Shown here: one piece after another, positions 58,726-64,000 of the stretch
Numbering within the stretch: the first letter of the stretch is position 1
Layout: the number at the start of each line of letters is the position of its first letter
Assembly (NCBI GenBank): GCA_023014365.1
Contig: JAEBUN010000016.1
Location: forward strand, 310,001 to 374,000
Direction: 5' to 3'
DNA: 64,000 nucleotides
Origin: Lepiota brunneoincarnata
Lineage: Eukaryota > Basidiomycota > Agaricomycetes > Agaricales > Agaricaceae
The notes under the pieces: model-generated
The model's database searches: none
The model's input: only the letters and a program-made list of their open reading frames with translations
What the model was told of the DNA's origin: nothing
Program-made: the position numbers and the translations under genes

Positions 58726-59357
58726 AGTGTTCATAGTTATTCTCAAGGGAAAGGGTAGTAGGATAGGATACACTCTATATACGTTTGCTTACTCGGTTTT
58801 GTTGTCGCCGGGTGCCGATGGTGCCTTGAAGCGCCGTGGTAACTACGCTTGAATTCACATGATCCTGACCTAAGGTTTAATGTATGTCCTACGGTCTACT
58901 GCCTCATTTGTTCGCCGGGCGCCGGGGGAACGGTAATCAGAAGCATTGGAGCCTTGCCGGGTGTCTTTAGGATGATTTTATTCCCACCGAATGCTTAAAT
59001 GGTATGTGACAATGTGGAGCAGCTCATTTATATAGCCTCAATTCTACCCTGCATTTCTGTGGCCCAGGAAAAAAGGATCATAAAATCTTCATGCAACCTG
59101 GAGAAGTTTATAGATAGGATCATATTACACCCTATTAGCCCCCATGATGGCCGAGTCCGAAACGCATGAGTACTTAGGACACAGACATATGCTGGGCGCT
59201 CGAATCTTGGTGTTGGAGCCCAAGCACCACTCGGGGGCTGAATCGCATCACGGTGATTGGCAGAAAAAAAGATAATTGGGTCGTCGTCACAGACACCGCC
59301 TAGCTTCCATATGTAATCCCTCTTATCTAGCCACTTTGCATCCCAACCACCACCACC

Positions 59358-61386
59358 ATGATGAACGAAGTGACTCCGGGTCTATGGATTGGGGACCTCC
59401 CCAGTGCGATGGACGTCGAGAAGCTCAAGGCAAACAAGATCTTCAGCATTCTCTCTGCTATGCGTGGCCGAATCACAGTCCATGAGGTCTGTCTTGTTAC
59501 GTGGATCAAACAAAACCAAAACACTCACGGTTCTCCAGACATTCATCCGTCATCAGATATTAATCGACGATACAGAAGATGCAGATATCCTCATCCACCT
59601 GCTGCCCTCCATACACTTCATTCAAGCCGAGTTAGATAAGGGACGGGGCGTACTTGTGCATTGTCAAGCGGGAGTTAGTAAGTCTTTCAGTCCTGTAACT
59701 CCTTGCTGGCTGACTGGGCCTGACGGGGGCACCCAGGCCGCAGCGCAGCCATCGTCGCTGCGTATCTCATGTACAGTAGAAACCTCGACCCAGAAGGCGC
59801 ACTCGCACTTATCCGCAAGGCCCGTCCTTACATCGAGTACGTTGCTCCACATCCTCAGCCTAGATCTCACTCAACCACACCATCATCGATCAGCCCCAAC
59901 GCCAATTTTCTACAACAACTCGAGGTCTTCCACAATGCCAACTACCGGATCTCGAAGAAAGAGAAGGACATCCGACGGTACTACCTCGGGCGCACCGTTG
60001 ATGAGGTGATGAGTGCGTATATCTTATCTCATTCCCTAAAATTTTGATCAATCACACACCCTCCCCCCCATCTCATCTCATCTCATCTCATCTCATCTCG
60101 TCCCAGACGGCGACGGCACCCTCCCAAAGCTCGACATGTTCGCAAGCTACCCACGAACCCCATCCGAATCCAACCCACCCACGCCGGGCGGAGCCAACCC
60201 ATCCACACCCGCCCCTCGCCGTCGGATACGATGCAAGATGTGTCGTCGGGAACTCGCGACGCGCGAGCATATGCTTGACCATGGACAGTTGGGAGCTGCG
60301 ACACCTACCACGATGGCGCCGGATGTGCGTAGACCCTCTTTCGGGCAGCCCGGTTCAGGTTCATCGGGTCCAGCTGGCGTGGCTTCTGGGTCGAGTGTAC
60401 CAAGGAGACCTTCGAGGTTGTCGTTTACCAGTGGAGGACTCGGCGATTCGTTGGCGATGACGAGTATTGAACCGAATGGTGCGGGTGGTGAGAAGAAGAT
60501 TGTTGAGGAGCCTGAACCGATATCTGTGATAGAAGGGGGAGCTGTTGCTGCACAACCGTTGGCAAGAGGGGCGAATTCTGCTGCGGACAGACTGAAGAAT
60601 TTTAGGAATTTGCTGAAGGAGTCGACTCTATCGTCCTCGTTATCGATGTCGGCTTTGGATGATGAAGAGGATAGCGAGGGAGAAACAGATGGTGCACCAC
60701 CTGCGCATATATCCGTCGAAGCTGCCAAACTATTGGGGCGGAGGTTGTCAGATGCTGTTATTACCTCGGCTTTGGAACTCAAAGGATCAATAGCTTCTGT
60801 CATTGGAGGCGGAGATGGAGGGGCAACGGAGTCATCGGTGACATCTACCACTTCGACGGCGCAAGAGCCAATGGCCACCACCCACTTGATCAGTCCTGCC
60901 AATCTCGCCGCCCAGCTGTATGCTAATCCCAAGCTAGCGGCATTGCGCACGCCATCGTTCAGCTCATACTCTTCTGCCCCATCCCCGTCGCCTACCAGTG
61001 GCTCTGGTGGTGTAATACAAACCAGGCCACCCGTTACCAGCCCCCCGATCATCATGAATCCAAAGTGCTCTGGATATTTTGTCGAACCAGTTCGTTCTTT
61101 TTTCCTTATTCCCCTTTACCTAGCTGAGATGATGGCGATGCAGATGAAGTGGATGGAACCATTCTTGGAGCAAGGTCACTTGGCTGGTAAAATTATCTGC
61201 CCGAATGAGAAGTGTGGTGCGAAGCTTGGAAACTATGATTGGGCTGGGGTGTGTTGTGGATGTAAGGAATGGGTGGTGCCGGTATGTTCTGTCTTTGTAC
61301 AAGTTCTAACAATCAGCTGAGCTAATGATATTGTCTATTAGGGGTTTTGTATTAATCGATCAAAGGTTGATGAGATTATTGTTTGA
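59358..61386 (+). CDS. YVH1: Dual-specificity phosphatase Yvh1 (DUSP12)
   Basis: Family role: assembly factor of the 60S ribosome that releases Mrt4 from pre-60S particles, with a phosphatase domain plus zinc-binding domain. Start ATG at 59358 (MMNEVTPGLWIGDLPSAMD). The catalytic loop is VLVHCQAGVSRSAAIVAAYL, split by an intron after GV (about 59680-59741); the Cys, Arg and Ser are present. The aspartate loop is ILIDDTEDADILIHL. After intron-split exons come FLQQLEVFHNANYRISK and DIRRYYLGR, then the zinc domain CKMCRRELATREHMLDH, a long Ser-rich insert (60290-61050), CSGYFVEP, an intron, MKWMEPFLEQGHLAGKIICP, NEKCGAKLGNYDWAGVCCGC and KEWVVP, an intron, and FCINRSKVDEIIV with stop at 61386. 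The Ser-rich insert between the zinc elements is longer than in yeast. No break was found. Confidence 0.9.
60071..60098 (+). repeat. (TCTCA)n microsatellite in a Yvh1 intron
   Basis: Five to six tandem TCTCA units just upstream of the CCCAG acceptor of the intron before the GDGTLPKLDMFASYPR exon. It forms an extended pyrimidine tract, so length change could affect splicing. Confidence 0.85.
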
Positions 61387-62245
61387 ATAGGTGTTCGATA
61401 CGTGGTAATACACCCAGTAACCTTTCTAGCCATCGGGAACGCGTACCTTCCTATCGCGCCTCTTATTTTTCCCCTTTCCGGCGTATCTATGTCTCGGTAC
61501 TATCTCTAGATTCGAACTACTGCTACCCTTGTAATGCTGTCTTGGGGCCAGGTTTAATTGGATACGGACAACATATCGAGAGCGCAACAGGAGACTTAGT
61601 GACTCGCAGTTTTCATTTTGCAAGGATGACCACAATATCTTACGTTTCGATGTGACACGAATTGACTGACGCCTTGTGATTCCAAGGGCATCCAAGCCTT
61701 TCAGTAGTTATATCTACTCAACGCCCGCTAGGTAGCAGTATCATGTGACGTCGGAGGTTTCGGATAGTGTTGGTTCCAGATGCAGTTCATGATCCATCTG
61801 GAAAACATATAGTTGATGGCTTGAGTATATATGTACTCGACGATTTTATGTGCACCCCATTAATGTAGAGTATAGCCGCGTTTTACTCTGTTTAGCTCTT
61901 TTCTCTGGACTTTTCGCAAACTATAATATTGCAAATACCCTCCAAGCTGATGTCATTAATAGCCCGCCTTACTGCCTTGCATATAAACGTGTCGTGTCTG
62001 AACCATCATAAGTCAGCCTTCCAGTTCCGCTCTTTTCACCAATTGCAGGGCTTGTGTGGCGACCGCGGAATAATAGCAGCCTCAAATGGGGCCGGATGAA
62101 TTCACTTAAGGCTTGAAATGTTTGTAGCAATTGGAATGGAAACCGACTTACACGATTTGCTCGCTTGTTGAACGAATCCGGGGGGGGTTATCCTCACGTT
62201 ACCCTTCTCGTCTCACTTCGGAGAGATGTTAAACGTTACGAGTAT
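61387..62245. other. Intergenic stretch, nothing recognised
   Basis: Convergent space between Yvh1 and the P450 pseudogene. No open frame with a family motif, and no TIRs or repeats were recognised. Confidence 0.4.
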
Positions 62246-63215
62246 TTATGCTGTGGCGAGCCAAGACGAGTTGAGAGCAACATACCGACCTGGGCAATTT
62301 CTGTGGCAGGGTAGTATATCATTGTACCTGAGGAAAAGGTACCAGGAGCAGGGAATGAACGCACCGACGATCGTAGCCGAACCCACCCATGGTGATTGGA
62401 TCAATGTCTGTCTCGCCGAGAAAACGCTCCGGTCTGAATATGTCCGGTTCTGATAAATTGGCCTCGTCGTGGAAGATGCCCCAGACATTAGGAACGAAGA
62501 TGCTACCTGCGCGAACATGCCGCATTTCAGGAATCAAATTTCGAGTCGCACAGCCACTATACCAGCTAGAAAGTAGTAATCCTTGTATATACCCACTGCT
62601 TCCGATCTATGAGGGAGAGGCTGTGAGTCTGATCAGCGGATTCTTCATAAATAAAAGATGCTGAAGGATTGCCTAAAGGTGTAGGGGGGTTTCAACGAAA
62701 AACTTCTGAGATAATGGCATCGATGTATGGAAGGGATAGGCGGTTGTCGAAGTCTGGCATGCGGTTACCTAGGGTTAAGCCTCGTCAAGTAGAACACTAG
62801 CAAACCCACAGTATCAGACCCAGCTTCAAACTGAACGGTGTCAGATCAACAAATATGTTATGGGTGTAATGATTGGAAAGAGCTGACCCAAGTAGGCGAT
62901 TCCAGCACAATTTTTTACAATCTCCTTGCCAACTTCCTCCTTGGCAAGCTTATCGGACACAAAACAGGGCTGAGCACTTCCTTGCGCCTGGACAGATGCC
63001 ATTAGGCGGGTTTTTCTCATGCTTAAACACTCTACTCACCATCTCCCTCTTCGTTTGCTCGAATGGGACATCTCGTATGTCCCCGACAAGCTTAGCAGCG
63101 GCCCGAGCTTTCCCCTTGAAGTGCGCACCGGGAAACCATGCGAAAGATCTCTCGGGTTCAGAATGTCATATGGCAAGTTGATGTCGAACCATACTTGGGA
63201 TATATTTTAAAGCCG
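62246..63215 (-). pseudogene. Cytochrome P450 pseudogene, truncated
   Basis: Pieces in order on the minus strand: SFAWFPGAHFKGKARAAAKL (63190-63100), VPFEQTKREM, an intron, AQGSAQPCFVSDKLAKEEVG, AYL, then AGSDTVGLLVFYL (I-helix). Then, after a gap, NRMPDFDNRLSLPYIDAIIS with EVFR and a TGA at 62692-62694 where Trp is expected, NPPTPLGNPSA, LIPEMRHVRAGSIFVPNVWG, IFHDEANLSEPDIFRPERFL, GFGYDRR and CPGRYVALNSS with stop at 62246. About 30 residues after the I-helix are lost, the nonsense codon is present, and the N-terminal third of a P450 (about 200 residues) was not found. It differs in sequence type from the P450 at 44057, so it is not a copy of that gene. Confidence 0.82.
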
Positions 63216-63465
63216 GGAGGAGGTCAACCAAGTTCGATCCAACATGTAATAAGGTTTGCAACAAATCCGCTAGCGCCCCTGTCTGCAAGGGCCACGTAGT
63301 AGTCATTTTCAAAATTTGACCTCGTGCTCGTACGTTAGTTTAAGGACGACTGTGCCTGAAAATCTGTTTATGTTCAACGGGGATCAATGAGACTGCGCTT
63401 CATAATAGTGAAGAAGAAACGCTCTGACTGTCGCACGTGGGCGCGGAACTGGACAAGTTGGTATA

Positions 63466-63566
63466 AGAGCCCTGTTGTTGCCTTCCGAATAACGGGGAAA
63501 TAGGGAATGTTCCTCTGCTGGAAATACTGGTAGGGGGTTTTGCGGTGACGCCTGTCACCGGCTCAT
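63466..63566 (-). repeat. Direct repeat, unit 1
   Basis: About 100 bases, matching 63844-63947 at roughly 85%. On the minus strand it reads GVTAKPPTSISSRGTFPISP then LFGRQQQGSYTNL in a frame that starts at 63654 and ends at 63400. The frame itself is unrecognised. Confidence 0.72.
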
Positions 63567-63843
63567 AGAATTCATAATCATTCCCGGAATTTATCATTTG
63601 ATGGTTAACCTCCAATGTTCCGTATGTGGCATGTGTGCAAAGTCCCAAGCCCATTCCGTGAGCTCACTGGCCATGACCTAGGGCGAGCGGGTAAAAACTA
63701 AGTTACAGATAAGGAGGAGCTATGACCCACCATGCGGGGCCCAACAGTCCACTACCCAATCTAGGATGGGCTAGTGAAGGTGTTTGAAGCTTGAAGTTGG
63801 GAGCAAGCTCGTGTATATCAGGGAGACTGGACCGGTTGATTCA

Positions 63844-63947
63844 GGAGCCCTGTCGTTGCCTTTCGAATAACGGGGAAACGGAGATGAATATTCCTCTGCT
63901 GGAAATGCTGGTGGAGGACTTTGCGGTGACGCCTCTCATCAGCTCGT
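63844..63947 (-). repeat. Direct repeat, unit 2
   Basis: Second unit. On the minus strand it reads GVTAKSSTSISSRGIF then LFERQRQGS and a stop. It is followed to the right by the window edge, so more units may lie beyond. Confidence 0.72.
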
Positions 63948-64000
63948 TGGTTGAGATACGTCGATTTCACGCAACTCTAACGAAAAACGGTCTGCCGCAA

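Overview
The window looks like nuclear DNA of an Agaricomycete (mushroom-class basidiomycete). Genes are split by many very short introns (about 45-60 bases, GT-AG with occasional GC-AG), GC is near 50%, and several families are typical of that class: DUF6534 membrane proteins, short-intron P450s, NACHT proteins of the fungal type, and an HNH-domain family I associate with Rhizoctonia/Ceratobasidium-like fungi. The genus is an inference. No rRNA, tRNA, CRISPR array or replication origin was found. Exon borders were placed by eye from splice signals and family conservation, so start codons and exon edges can be off.

Left part (1-21 kb), mostly conserved housekeeping genes: a GID-complex E3 subunit (Fyv10/MAEA, cut by the window edge), an aldo/keto reductase with a broken frame, mitochondrial ribosomal protein mL54, a polytopic membrane protein, a very large Num1/Mcp5-type cortical PH protein head to head with an SH3-PX-BAR sorting nexin, and a DUF6534 membrane protein.

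Middle part (22-35 kb), an accessory region: three tandem copies of a seven-TM protein plus a decayed fourth, a deleted copy of an HNH-domain gene lodged between copies, then a NACHT (NLR-like) gene, an NDUFAF2-like complex I assembly factor, and a coiled-coil protein whose C-terminus carries a short N/S/V/I/G-rich motif. Related motifs end two further genes at 48-50.5 kb and resemble the N-terminal segment of the NACHT protein.

Right part (36-64 kb): a Sec24-family COPII gene with two frame breaks, the full-length HNH-domain gene, a P450 whose last intron has swallowed a dead Tc1-type transposon, the motif genes at 48-50.5 kb, a 535-base TIR element, and a segmental duplication (51.5-58.7 kb) in which different genes survive in each copy (a Pro-rich coiled-coil gene in one, DUF2855 and a multi-TM gene in the other). 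Then come the Yvh1 phosphatase, a P450 pseudogene and a short direct repeat at the edge.

Several well-conserved genes (aldo/keto reductase, PH protein, NACHT protein, Sec24, multi-TM gene) are each broken by single-base shifts, mostly at short homopolymers. This pattern suggests assembly error as much as true gene decay and should be kept in mind when using the models.
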